From Butyricimonas faecihominis (GTDB lineage: Bacteria; Bacteroidota; Bacteroidia; Bacteroidales; Marinifilaceae): DNA of 64,000 bases. The notes under the pieces are model-generated. The model saw nothing but the letters and a program-made list of their open reading frames with translations. It was not told where the DNA came from and did not search any database. Within the stretch, counting starts at the first letter, position 1. Every line of letters begins with the position of its first letter. Positions 42,336-50,790 of this stretch are shown here, in pieces. A program made the translations under genes and the position numbers. Where the stretch lies: positions 497,880 through 561,879 of the forward strand of contig NZ_AP028155.1 in the NCBI RefSeq assembly GCF_033096445.1, given 5' to 3'.

Positions 42336-43667
42336 TTATTGATTTATTGCTTCACCGATAAGGGTTGCAGGGGTACATTCCGTGACACGAACCTGAACGA
42401 GTTCTCCGACTTTAGCCCCGTTATCAGGGAAGACGATCACCTTATTCTGGCTGCTGCGACCGAAAAGTTCATCCGATTTCTTCTTGGAAACCCCTTCCAC
42501 AAGTACCTCGAATACTTTGCCCACGTCTTTCAAGTTGCTTTGGTGAGAAATTTCCACTTGCATATCAATGAGTTCCTGCAAACGACGTCCTTTTACATCC
42601 TCGTCCACGTTATCCGGCAAGTTGCGGGAGGCCATGGTACCCGGACGTTCCGAGTATTTGAACATGAAAGCAGAGTCGAACATCACCTCTTTCATCAAGG
42701 CGAGGGTCTGTTGGTAATCTTCCTCGCTTTCATTGTGGAACCCGACGAACACGTCCGTGGAAATTCCACAATCAGGAACGATCTCCCGGATGGCATGAAT
42801 CCGGTCAAGATACCATTCACGGGAATATTTTCGGTTCATGTCTTTCAGTACGGAATTACTCCCGGATTGGAAGGGTAGATGGATGTGTTTGCAAATATTG
42901 GAATGGGTAGCTATTGCACGTAGAATATCATTATTCATATCTTTTGGGTGTGACGTGGCGAAACGGATACGCATGTTGGGTACCGTTTGGGCAACCATGG
43001 CGAGTAATGCCGGGAAATTCACTTCCTGATTATCTCCCTGCCAGAGGTAGGAATTTACATTCTGACCGAGTAGTGTCACTTCCTTGTAACCTTTGGATTG
43101 AAGGTCTAGAACTTCATTGACAATACTTCTGGGACTTCGGCTACGCTCGCGGCCCCGGGTGTATGGAACGATACAATAGGTACAGAAATTATTACATCCC
43201 CGCATGATGGAAACAAATCCGGATATGGCTGTTTCGTCAATTCGGGAAGGGCAGATGTCCTTGTAGGTTTCTGTGGTAGAGAGTTCAATATTGATGGCTT
43301 TCTCGCCTTTTTCGGCTTTCTCAATTAAAGAGGGGAGATCCATGTACGCATCGGGACCAACCACGATGTTCACGTTCTTCTCCTGTTCAAAAAGAGCCTC
43401 CCCCAAACGTTCTGCCATACATCCCATGATGGCGACCAGCACGTGTGGATTCTTTTTCTTTACCTCGGAAAATCCTTGTACCCGTCCGCGAACCCGTTGT
43501 TCCGCATTTTCACGCACGGAACAGGTGTTCACCAGAATCACGTCTGCTTCACTTTTTTCTTGCGTCCGTTGGTATCCTTTGTCTTCCAAGATGGCTGCAA
43601 CCACTTCACTGTCTGCCACGTTCATCTGGCAACCGTAAGTTTCGATATAAAATTTCTTTACCTTCAT
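42336..43667 (-). CDS. miaB: tRNA-2-methylthio-N6-dimethylallyladenosine synthase
   Basis: MiaB adds the 2-methylthio group to i6A37 of tRNA after MiaA. The 443-residue protein has the three N-terminal cluster cysteines (Cys13 in YGCQMN, Cys49 in NTCSVREN, Cys83 in GCMAER). The radical-SAM motif CNNFCTYC has Cys158, 162 and 165, and a TRAM domain lies at the C-terminus (VEGVSKKKSDELFGRSS). Length is normal. A -7 box is seen upstream (43690-43697 on the minus strand). Confidence 0.97.
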   Translation of the reverse strand: MKVKKFYIETYGCQMNVADSEVVAAILEDKGYQRTQEKSEADVILVNTCSVRENAEQRVRGRVQGFSEVKKKNPHVLVAIMGCMAERLGEALFEQEKNVNIVVGPDAYMDLPSLIEKAEKGEKAINIELSTTETYKDICPSRIDETAISGFVSIMRGCNNFCTYCIVPYTRGRERSRSPRSIVNEVLDLQSKGYKEVTLLGQNVNSYLWQGDNQEVNFPALLAMVAQTVPNMRIRFATSHPKDMNNDILRAIATHSNICKHIHLPFQSGSNSVLKDMNRKYSREWYLDRIHAIREIVPDCGISTDVFVGFHNESEEDYQQTLALMKEVMFDSAFMFKYSERPGTMASRNLPDNVDEDVKGRRLQELIDMQVEISHQSNLKDVGKVFEVLVEGVSKKKSDELFGRSSQNKVIVFPDNGAKVGELVQVRVTECTPATLIGEAINQ

Positions 43668-43689
43668 TCCTGATTTTATTTGCAGGAGG

Positions 43690-43697
43690 CAAAGGTA
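43690..43697 (-). promoter_or_regulatory. -7 box upstream of miaB
   Basis: On the minus strand this reads TACCTTTG, matching TAnnTTTG, about 22 bp before the miaB start. No clear -33 box was found. Confidence 0.5.
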
Positions 43698-43788
43698 ATG
43701 AATTTTAGTCTACGGGCTTTCTATTTTCTTTTAAAAATACAAAACCATACTTTCGTTTGTCTTGGAAATACATATAGTGTATATGTTA

Positions 43789-43849
43789 TCGTTATCTCTT
43801 CGTTCCTATAGAGCATGTGTTCATCGATAGTATATCGAAGAGATAACGA
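43789..43849. repeat. perfect 14-bp inverted repeat upstream of the capsule locus
   Basis: TCGTTATCTCTTCG (43789-43802) and CGAAGAGATAACGA (43836-43849) are exact complements, 33 bp apart. GAAGAGAT is also directly repeated at the right arm. A small palindrome CATATAGTGTATATG (43771-43785) is adjacent. The arrangement lies between miaB and the upxY promoter. It could be an operator or recombination site, or the stem of an RNA; the enclosed 33 bp does not hold a complete promoter. Confidence 0.6.
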
Positions 43850-43913
43850 AGAGATGTAAGAGTTGATGAAACTCAGGAATTTATTAAGTTTTGAGGAAAA
43901 ATGTATTTGAAAA

Positions 43914-43945
43914 TTTGCATTGAAAATCTTTATGAACTACATTTG
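43914..43945 (+). promoter_or_regulatory. capsule locus promoter
   Basis: TTTG at 43914-43917 and TACATTTG at 43938-43945 are 20 bp apart, an exact Bacteroidota -33/-7 promoter. Transcription would start near 43950 and give an untranslated leader of about 125 nt before upxY. Confidence 0.75.
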
Positions 43946-43949
43946 CCCC

Positions 43950-44076
43950 GTTCATTTGTCTAATATGGTCCTCTCTGTTTAAGAGGCGGACGTTTAGGAA
44001 AAGGGCGTCTTATTTAATTCTTCGGGCAAAGATCACTCCGTGGATGATCAGGAAGCGCAGCTTTGTCCTAGAATGA
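43950..44076 (+). promoter_or_regulatory. structured 5' leader of upxY
   Basis: The GC-richer leader carries CCTCTCTGTTTAAGAGG and a larger stem: GGGCAAAG (44024-44031) pairs with CTTTGTCC (44061-44068), enclosing ATCA/TGAT (44032-44035 / 44045-44048). It ends about 8 nt before the upxY start. UpxY-family antiterminators are known to act on capsule leader RNA, so this is a candidate target; the exact site is inferred. Confidence 0.6.
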
Positions 44077-44619
44077 ATGAATAAAAATTATGTAATGCTT
44101 AAATTGTCCGATAGCGAGCTACATTGGTATGTTGCAAATACTTGTCGTCAGGAGAAAAAGATAAAACAGCGTTTGGATAGCATGGGGATCGAGAATTTCA
44201 TTCCGTTCCAACAAATTGCACGAAAGATTCATGGTGTTGATAAATTAATAGAAGTACCGGTTATTCCTAATCTGGTATTTATTCATACGACCTTTAAATC
44301 TTGTATGTCATTGATTCAAGAGTATGCTTTTGACATGCGTTATTTGAGGGATCGGGAAACGGGTAACTTCTTGATCGTTCCCGATAAACAGATGAATGAT
44401 TTTATGTTCTTGCTTGATTTCTCCAAAGAAATGGTAGAGGTGGTGAACGAGAATCTGAAAAAAGGCGATAAAGTACGTGTCATAAAAGGGGATTTTGCCG
44501 GGATCGAGGGTGAATTGATCCGGGTGAAAGGTCATAAAAGAGTGGTCGTAAGGCTGGAAGGGGTCGTGTCTTTAGCTACAGCGTATATTCCTGGTAGTTT
44601 TCTGGAAAAGATAGAATAG
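44077..44619 (+). CDS. upxY: UpxY-type NusG-like transcription antitermination factor
   Basis: A 180-residue NusG paralogue that lets RNA polymerase read through a capsule operon. Residues about 15-115 are the NusG N-terminal domain (HWYVANTCRQEKKIKQRLDS). Residues about 125-178 are a KOW domain (KKGDKVRVIKGDFAGIEGEL). Specialised paralogues of this kind open capsule loci in Bacteroides. It is preceded by a strong promoter and leader and followed after 4 bp by an unknown gene. ATG 44077 and ATG 44095 are both possible starts. Its base composition is host-like, unlike the genes downstream. Confidence 0.93.
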   Translation: MNKNYVMLKLSDSELHWYVANTCRQEKKIKQRLDSMGIENFIPFQQIARKIHGVDKLIEVPVIPNLVFIHTTFKSCMSLIQEYAFDMRYLRDRETGNFLIVPDKQMNDFMFLLDFSKEMVEVVNENLKKGDKVRVIKGDFAGIEGELIRVKGHKRVVVRLEGVVSLATAYIPGSFLEKIE

Positions 44620-44623
44620 AAGA

Positions 44624-45316
44624 ATGAAGAATGATTTTTTTCATGACTTGTACATGACCATTCGGGATGTACGAGTAAGGGATTGTTCTGCAATGTCATT
44701 ATCTCATTTGCTACATGGTTATTTGTCCGTGTACGCGCTGGTTCGGGTTTCTCCCGTTTTAGAATGGGAGTATGGAACATTGCAGGAAATTCATGAACGG
44801 TTACGTGAAATAGCCAAGGAATTGTCTAAGGCAATGAAAGATACCTCTATCGAGCTGGACGAAAGGATAGGGTACGTGGCTGATTTGATGGATGCTTATC
44901 AAACATATTCGGATATGGATCTTTTGAATGAGGCGTTGGATATGGCTTATCGGATATTGACCGTGGATGAGAAAGGGGAGAGCGTGATTCCGGGTAGAAC
45001 TCCTAACGTGTGTCGATTGCTTTGTAATTGGTACTATTTTACAGGGGAGGAGTGGTGTTGGGAGATGGCGGAGGGAATTGCTGGAGATTACGATAATCTG
45101 GAACAAAAACAAGTGTGGCAGTGGTTGCGGACGGAGAGATGCTTTAAAAATTTGTCAGAAGATACGATGTTTTTGGAGAGATGGAATAAAGAAGAGAAGG
45201 AGATTTTGAGTAATATCATTGGTTCTATAGAAAATACCGGAATAGCGGGTAGAGAAACTTTTTGTTTCGAGATATTGGGGATGTGGGAATTGAAGGGTAA
45301 AGGTGTTGAATTATAA
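44624..45316 (+). CDS. unknown protein in the UpxZ position of the capsule locus
   Basis: A 230-residue, acidic, mostly helical cytoplasmic protein. No domain was recognised: it is Trp/Tyr-rich in the middle (LLCNWYYFTGEEWCWEMAEG) and has charged helices such as ERLREIAKELSKAMKDTS. In Bacteroides capsule loci the gene after upxY is upxZ, which represses antitermination by other UpxY proteins. This gene has the position and base composition of upxZ but is longer than the roughly 160 residues expected, and I see no convincing UpxZ signature. It may be a divergent UpxZ or a different regulator. Confidence 0.75.
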   Translation: MKNDFFHDLYMTIRDVRVRDCSAMSLSHLLHGYLSVYALVRVSPVLEWEYGTLQEIHERLREIAKELSKAMKDTSIELDERIGYVADLMDAYQTYSDMDLLNEALDMAYRILTVDEKGESVIPGRTPNVCRLLCNWYYFTGEEWCWEMAEGIAGDYDNLEQKQVWQWLRTERCFKNLSEDTMFLERWNKEEKEILSNIIGSIENTGIAGRETFCFEILGMWELKGKGVEL

Positions 45317-45560
45317 TTGAAATCGTTAAATATATCATGAAGTATTTTGCTTTGATCGGGGTGGCTGGTTATTGACTATTTCAACTTTGTGAAAATCGAA
45401 CATATTGATGTGGTTTGTTTGGTAAAACATCATATTGGTGTAAAAAGCAATGATAATAAAAGAAATATGTGTTTAATTATCTCTTTCTTGTAAATCAAAA
45501 AATAGTTAATAATTTGAATATGTTGTATACAAAACGTATATAAAAAAGAGTGATAAGTAA
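45317..45560. other. AT-rich junction between capsule regulatory genes and the biosynthetic block
   Basis: A 244-bp gap where the base composition drops to strongly AT-rich. No promoter with both boxes, no terminator and no gene was recognised. The biosynthetic genes are probably reached by UpxY-assisted read-through. Confidence 0.45.
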
Positions 45561-47039
45561 ATGACAAATTTAAAAGAAAAAGCGATTTATGGGATGATTT
45601 GGAGTGCTGTGGAGAGATTTGGATACATGTTTATAATGTTTTTATCTAACTTTTTCTTAGCACGTTTATTAAACCCTGACGATTTTGGTCTAATAGGGAT
45701 GATTTTGATTTTTATTACTGTTGCTAATATTATTGTTGATGGGGGATTTGCATCAGCTCTGATTCAAAAGAAAACAATTAATGATGAAGATTATTCAACG
45801 GCATTTTATGTGAATATTGTAATAGCCTTACTTTTATATTTATTACTATATTGTAGTGCTCCTTGCATTTCTAATTTCTATAAAGAACCATTATTAACCT
45901 TCTTATTACGTGTCATTGGTGTTGTCTTGTTAACGAACTCATTGAGTGTTGTCCAAATTGCGAAAATAAAACGGGAATTGAATTTTAAATATTTAGGAAT
46001 AGTTTCTATCGTTTCTTCATTTTTGGGATGTTGTTTAGGGGTTGCTTGTGCCTTTTGTTCGCTAGGAGTATGGAGTTTAGTAATTCAGATGTTGACTATT
46101 AGTTTGATTAGATCAATAATGTTATTTGTGACTTCTTCTTGGAAACCTGCGTGCTATTTTTCTATAAAAGTATTAAAACAACAATTTAATTTCGGGTCAA
46201 TGATCTTATTATCAAATTTGATAGATACTATTTATTCTAATACATTACCATTGATTATTGGGAGATCATTTTCATCTAAAACATTAGGATTGTATACTCA
46301 AGCAAGAACTTTAGAGAGTGTGCCTAATCAAACTCTGACAACCATCGTAGGGCAGGTTACATTTCCTATTTTTTCAAAATTGCAAGATGAACCTGATAAA
46401 TTATTAAATGGTCTTCGAAAAACAACACGATGTTTAGTGTATATTAATTTTCCTTTGATGATATTGTTAATTATTATAGCAGATCCTTTATTTCGCATTT
46501 TGTATACAGAAAAATGGGTTGAAGCTGTTCCATTCTTTCAAATAGCTTGTTTGGGAGGGATGTTATCGTCTTCGATACAATTAAATAATTCTATTTTATT
46601 AGCACAAGGATTTTCTAAATTATTTTTTTTTAGCCGTTTTGTTAAACAATTATTGGGTTTCTTTTTAATATTGATGATCGCATTTATAGGAAATTTGTGG
46701 TGGTTAATGATTGTGGGAACGGTTCTAATTCCTTTATTATTTCTTCTTGTAAGTATTTTTTATACAAGAAGAGTAATGCCGTGTTATGGGTTTAAAGAAC
46801 AAATTTTAAATATTGGGGATATATTATTGATTAGTTTACTATGTGGATGTATATCTTATGTATTATGTGATTATGTATTTTTAGAATGCATTTTCATTGA
46901 ATTATGTATGAAAGTAGTAGTGTACTGTTTTTCATATACGTTGATTTCTAGATATTTTCTTGTCAAAGAGTTTCAGATTTTTTATAATGAAATGAAACAA
47001 TTGTTTGTTAAATTGAAATCAACTAAAATGCATTTATAA
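45561..47039 (+). CDS. Wzx-type polysaccharide flippase
   Basis: A 492-residue membrane protein of the MATE/MVF superfamily (polysaccharide_synt group) with about twelve to fourteen helices. The N-terminal KAIYGMIWSAVERFGYMFIM and NFFLARLLNPDDFGLIGM are typical of lipopolysaccharide flippases. It would turn undecaprenyl-linked repeat units to the periplasmic face. It opens the AT-rich, probably transferred part of the locus. Paralogues elsewhere in Bacteroidota are very diverse, so the substrate is unknown. Confidence 0.9.
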   Translation: MTNLKEKAIYGMIWSAVERFGYMFIMFLSNFFLARLLNPDDFGLIGMILIFITVANIIVDGGFASALIQKKTINDEDYSTAFYVNIVIALLLYLLLYCSAPCISNFYKEPLLTFLLRVIGVVLLTNSLSVVQIAKIKRELNFKYLGIVSIVSSFLGCCLGVACAFCSLGVWSLVIQMLTISLIRSIMLFVTSSWKPACYFSIKVLKQQFNFGSMILLSNLIDTIYSNTLPLIIGRSFSSKTLGLYTQARTLESVPNQTLTTIVGQVTFPIFSKLQDEPDKLLNGLRKTTRCLVYINFPLMILLIIIADPLFRILYTEKWVEAVPFFQIACLGGMLSSSIQLNNSILLAQGFSKLFFFSRFVKQLLGFFLILMIAFIGNLWWLMIVGTVLIPLLFLLVSIFYTRRVMPCYGFKEQILNIGDILLISLLCGCISYVLCDYVFLECIFIELCMKVVVYCFSYTLISRYFLVKEFQIFYNEMKQLFVKLKSTKMHL

Positions 47040-47077
47040 ATAGATGATTTGAAGTATTGTAACGTAAAACTATTAAT

Positions 47078-48172
47078 ATGAAATCTTTTTTGAAGAAAGC
47101 ATTTAATATATTTTTTAACAAATTGATTTATCGTTATTGTAAATTTAAATTAGATAAATATCTTAAAAATGTCTGTAAGCCCAAAATTAAGTTAACAACG
47201 ACTGAAAAAAAAATGGTGGATGAGGTATGGAAAAAATTGAAATTGAAGTACAATTATGACTGGTTCAGTTTTTATAAGTCATTTGAAAACGGTTTTTCGC
47301 CTTATTATATTCCTCAGGATATATGGAGTGGTATCGAATTTATCTTGAATCCATTACAGTATAGAAACATGTTGTCTCATAAGGGATTTTTACATAAATT
47401 TGTTAGTAGTGAGTATTTACCTCATACGTTGATAAATATTATAGAAGGAGTAATTTATGATGAGAATGACCAAATTATATCAAAAGAATGTGCAAGAGAT
47501 ATTCTATGGAATAATCGAGAATTTGTAAAAAAGTATTCAACAAATTTTGGAGGAGGGAATGGTGTTTGTTTTTATGATTTATCTAAAAATAATGATGAAG
47601 AAAAAAATAAAATTATTTCAGAAATTTTAGAAACATCCGAAGATTTGATTTGCCAGCAGACATTAAAAATATCGGATGAATTGTCTCGGTATAATCCATA
47701 TTCTGTAAATACTATACGGGTGTTTACAATAAATTTGAATGGCTCCGTATCAGTTGTATCTTCTTATATGAGAATGTCTTCGTCTCAACGTAAAAATGAT
47801 AATGTGTGTACGGGAGGGGTGTATATAGGAGTGAAAAGTGATGGAAAATTACATGAATATGGTTTAAATAAAGGTTTTCAACGTTTTTATAAAGCTCCCT
47901 CGATGATTTCTTTTAAAGGAGAGAAGATTACTTCTTATGAAAAAATTAAAAATGTTGTGACAGAACAACATGGAAAAATTCCATTTGTAAAATTTGTTGC
48001 ATGGGATGTCACTATAGATATTAACAATAATATTCGAATAATAGAATTGAATCTTGATTCTCAAAATTTAGAATATCATCAACCTTTTAATGGACCTTTT
48101 TTAAAAGACAGAACGGAAGAGGTGATTAATTATGTGATGAGAATTGATTCCAAACGCTTTTGGTACGTATGA
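47078..48172 (+). CDS. ATP-grasp protein of the sugar-transfer-associated type
   Basis: A 364-residue protein related to the sugar-transfer-associated ATP-grasp family found in polysaccharide loci. The glycine-rich loop FGGGNGVCFYDLS, the NTIRVFTINLNGSVSVVSSY strand and the metal-binding tail NNIRIIELNLDSQN are visible. ATP-grasp ligases join an acid to an amine or similar group through an acyl phosphate. Here it may attach an amino acid or other acid to a capsule sugar. The reaction is inferred from the fold and locus only. Very AT-rich (for example 11 G+C in the 60 bases 47581-47640). Confidence 0.85.
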   Translation: MKSFLKKAFNIFFNKLIYRYCKFKLDKYLKNVCKPKIKLTTTEKKMVDEVWKKLKLKYNYDWFSFYKSFENGFSPYYIPQDIWSGIEFILNPLQYRNMLSHKGFLHKFVSSEYLPHTLINIIEGVIYDENDQIISKECARDILWNNREFVKKYSTNFGGGNGVCFYDLSKNNDEEKNKIISEILETSEDLICQQTLKISDELSRYNPYSVNTIRVFTINLNGSVSVVSSYMRMSSSQRKNDNVCTGGVYIGVKSDGKLHEYGLNKGFQRFYKAPSMISFKGEKITSYEKIKNVVTEQHGKIPFVKFVAWDVTIDINNNIRIIELNLDSQNLEYHQPFNGPFLKDRTEEVINYVMRIDSKRFWYV

Positions 48173-48403
48173 TTTTAATTGAAAATTAAGATCTTATTAG
48201 TGTACCTTCAAAGTGTAGATTTCTTAGGGATCAATTTTAATATTATTTCAGAATTTTATTATTTCCTTGATCTGCTGAATTCTTAGTAATTTATTGTGGA
48301 ATTAATATCTGATATGCTATAAGGATAATATTGGTTTCATATGTATTTTATGAGTTTACGTGTTAGATTTATCATGTTGTTAATAAAATTATTAGTAATT
48401 TAA

Positions 48404-49651
48404 ATGGCAAGGAAATTGGTATTTGTGCTGATAATAACAATATATCGAGTATTGTTGGATAAATTGTACGTTAGCACGATTTCTCCATTTTTTAGTTATG
48501 ATAGTTTAATTATAAATAGAAGTGAGAGTGTTTACGTTTTTTCTTGGGGAATACTTTTGATTTTAACGTGGTGCGTTTATCCATTCTTGAAAAAAGAAAC
48601 TAGTTTTATATCTTTTGTGGTAGCGATGTTGTTTTTGTTTAAGGTCATTCCTTTCACGTCATTCATTGCGTGTAATGCTCAACCCTGGGAATTTATTGTT
48701 TTACAAACTATTTATTGGTCTCTTATTTTTGTATTACTTAGAGTTGTACCATCATTTCGAATTCCTTACCTTGGTAAAAATACATTATTTATAAATGGGG
48801 TTACCTTTATTTTTGTCGCTGTTATCGTTTTTTTGTCGGGTTACTATGCCCATTTTCGTCTACATTTTTCACTAATGGATGTCTATGATTTACGTAGGGA
48901 GGCACGAGATTATGATATCCCAATCGTATTAGGATACATTCATAGTGCTGCAGCTAAGGTTCTTCCTTTATTATTAATTTTCTATGTAGGACAAAAGAAA
49001 AGAGTTATTGTACTATTTATTGTTTTGGCAATACTTTTGAGTTTTGGTGTAAATGGAATGAAATCAACTTTTCTGAATTTGTTTCTTTGTTTGGGACTCT
49101 ATTATTTGCACTCTAAATATTTGTTATCAAAATTATCAATCGGTTTAATTTTTCTTTGTATAGTTGCTTTATTTGAATTTTCATTTTTGGGGAGTTATTT
49201 TATTTCTGATATTTTAATACGTAGGATATTATATATTCCATCTTTGTTGGATACATATTATTATAATTATGCTATTGAGTATGGTCCTCTTTATTTTAAT
49301 CCAGTAGTCAATAAGACAGACATTGCATATGTTATTGGTGGTTTTTGGCGTACAAGTCGAACTTGTGCAAATAATGGACTATTTTCTGATGCTTATATAA
49401 ATCTTGGTATTTGGGGGGTATTTATATATCCTTTTGTTTATACGATTTTTTTTAAATATGTAGAATCCATATTTAGAGGTAAAGATTATGGGATTACCTT
49501 CTATGCGGCTTTTATTATTACTTATAACATGATCAGTTCTTTTTTTACAGTCTGTTTGTTAACTCATGGAATGTTTATTTTATGTCTTATTGTAATGTTT
49601 ATGCCTAGTATAACAAATGCTCCACAACGCAAAATAGTGCCTCATCTATAA
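48404..49651 (+). CDS. O-antigen/capsule polymerase (Wzy-like)
   Basis: A 415-residue membrane protein with about eleven helices and one larger periplasmic loop (residues about 270-320), the Wzy pattern. Sequence conservation is low in this family, so the assignment rests on topology, the oligosaccharide-repeat-unit-polymerase-like stretches (NGMKSTFLNLFLCLGLYYL, YGPLYFNPV) and its location between flippase and transferases. It would polymerise the flipped repeat units. The gap 48173-48403 before it is AT-rich with no feature seen. Confidence 0.75.
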   Translation: MARKLVFVLIITIYRVLLDKLYVSTISPFFSYDSLIINRSESVYVFSWGILLILTWCVYPFLKKETSFISFVVAMLFLFKVIPFTSFIACNAQPWEFIVLQTIYWSLIFVLLRVVPSFRIPYLGKNTLFINGVTFIFVAVIVFLSGYYAHFRLHFSLMDVYDLRREARDYDIPIVLGYIHSAAAKVLPLLLIFYVGQKKRVIVLFIVLAILLSFGVNGMKSTFLNLFLCLGLYYLHSKYLLSKLSIGLIFLCIVALFEFSFLGSYFISDILIRRILYIPSLLDTYYYNYAIEYGPLYFNPVVNKTDIAYVIGGFWRTSRTCANNGLFSDAYINLGIWGVFIYPFVYTIFFKYVESIFRGKDYGITFYAAFIITYNMISSFFTVCLLTHGMFILCLIVMFMPSITNAPQRKIVPHL

Positions 49652-49759
49652 TTTTATGAATTTGGATATTAATTATTTGTGGTTAGTTTGTTTTTTAGCA
49701 GAGATGTGAATTTTTTTATTAATCAAGATATTTAAAATAATAAGATATATAATATAATT

Positions 49760-50737
49760 ATGAAATTCAGTAGAATTATAAAAATTATACGTGGTAATAA
49801 AGTAACTAGAACTTTAGCGTACCCTTTAGATTTGATATGTCATCACGTGTTAGCTCGCATTACTGCAGCGCATCCATATAGATATCCAGCACATAATCAT
49901 AAATGGGTTTATGGAAGAAGAATGGATTTGGAGAATCCGATATCATTACATGAAAAAATATATTGGATGTTATATTGTACAGATACGTCAATATGGACAG
50001 AATTGACAGATAAAGTGAAAGTTCGGAGTTATATAGCACGAATGGGATATGGAAATATCTTGAATAAAGTTTATGCAACATATGATAGTCTTCCTGATAT
50101 GAATACATTGTTTACAAATGCACCTAGATCATTTGTGGTGAAAACAAACCATTGTGGAGGAGGTGAAGGTGTTTATCTTGTTAAAAACAAGGAGGCTGTA
50201 AATAAAAAACGAATTTATTCGGGTTTAAAAAAAGTCATGAAGGATAAATATGGAGTTCGTACAGGTCAACCTCATTATGTAGGAATTAAACCGCAAATCA
50301 TTGTTGAAAGGTATTTAATTAATGAGGAGGATCCGACAAAAGCGTTACCTGATTATAAATTTTTTTGCTTTAATGGAGAACCACGTTTGATTAATCTTGT
50401 TGGGAATAGGAGTATTGAAGAACATACATACCTTGATCATTATTATACAATGTCATGGGAACGTATAGTTTATAAGGAAGATGAAAGTCAAGATTTTCCT
50501 CGACCAAAATCATTTGACGAGATGGTTCAGGTAGCACGAAAATTATCTTCTCCCTTTCCTTTTGTGCGACTCGATTTTTATGAAGTTGGGGGAAAGCCAA
50601 TTTTTGGAGAGATGACTTTTACTCCTGGATTCGATATGTTTTGTGGAACTTATGGTGATAAAATTTTGAAACTAGGAAATTGGATTGATTTATCAGGAAC
50701 TAAGAAAATTAGAGAATTAAATCCCAAATTTTATTGA
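49760..50737 (+). CDS. TupA-like ATP-grasp protein
   Basis: A 325-residue ATP-grasp protein of the TupA-like group. The signature segments are HKWVYGRRMDLENPISLHEK, then TDKVKVRSYIARMGYGN, RSFVVKTNHCGGGEGVYLVK and IIVERYLINEEDPTKALPDY. TupA makes an amide-linked acidic polymer (teichuronopeptide) in Bacillus, and homologues in polysaccharide loci are thought to add amino-acid-like groups. It is of a different family from the ATP-grasp protein at 47078-48172, so the capsule may carry two such modifications. Confidence 0.88.
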   Translation: MKFSRIIKIIRGNKVTRTLAYPLDLICHHVLARITAAHPYRYPAHNHKWVYGRRMDLENPISLHEKIYWMLYCTDTSIWTELTDKVKVRSYIARMGYGNILNKVYATYDSLPDMNTLFTNAPRSFVVKTNHCGGGEGVYLVKNKEAVNKKRIYSGLKKVMKDKYGVRTGQPHYVGIKPQIIVERYLINEEDPTKALPDYKFFCFNGEPRLINLVGNRSIEEHTYLDHYYTMSWERIVYKEDESQDFPRPKSFDEMVQVARKLSSPFPFVRLDFYEVGGKPIFGEMTFTPGFDMFCGTYGDKILKLGNWIDLSGTKKIRELNPKFY

Positions 50738-50790
50738 ATCTGAGTGTTTAGTTTGATTTTGAATAATATTAAAATATTTAATAGGAATTC

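Noticed and set aside
43789..43849. The 14-bp inverted repeat read as an invertible capsule promoter
   Set aside because: The enclosed 33 bp lacks a full -33/-7 promoter and the real promoter lies downstream at 43914-43945, so a classic invertible promoter is not supported; only the inverted repeat itself is reported.
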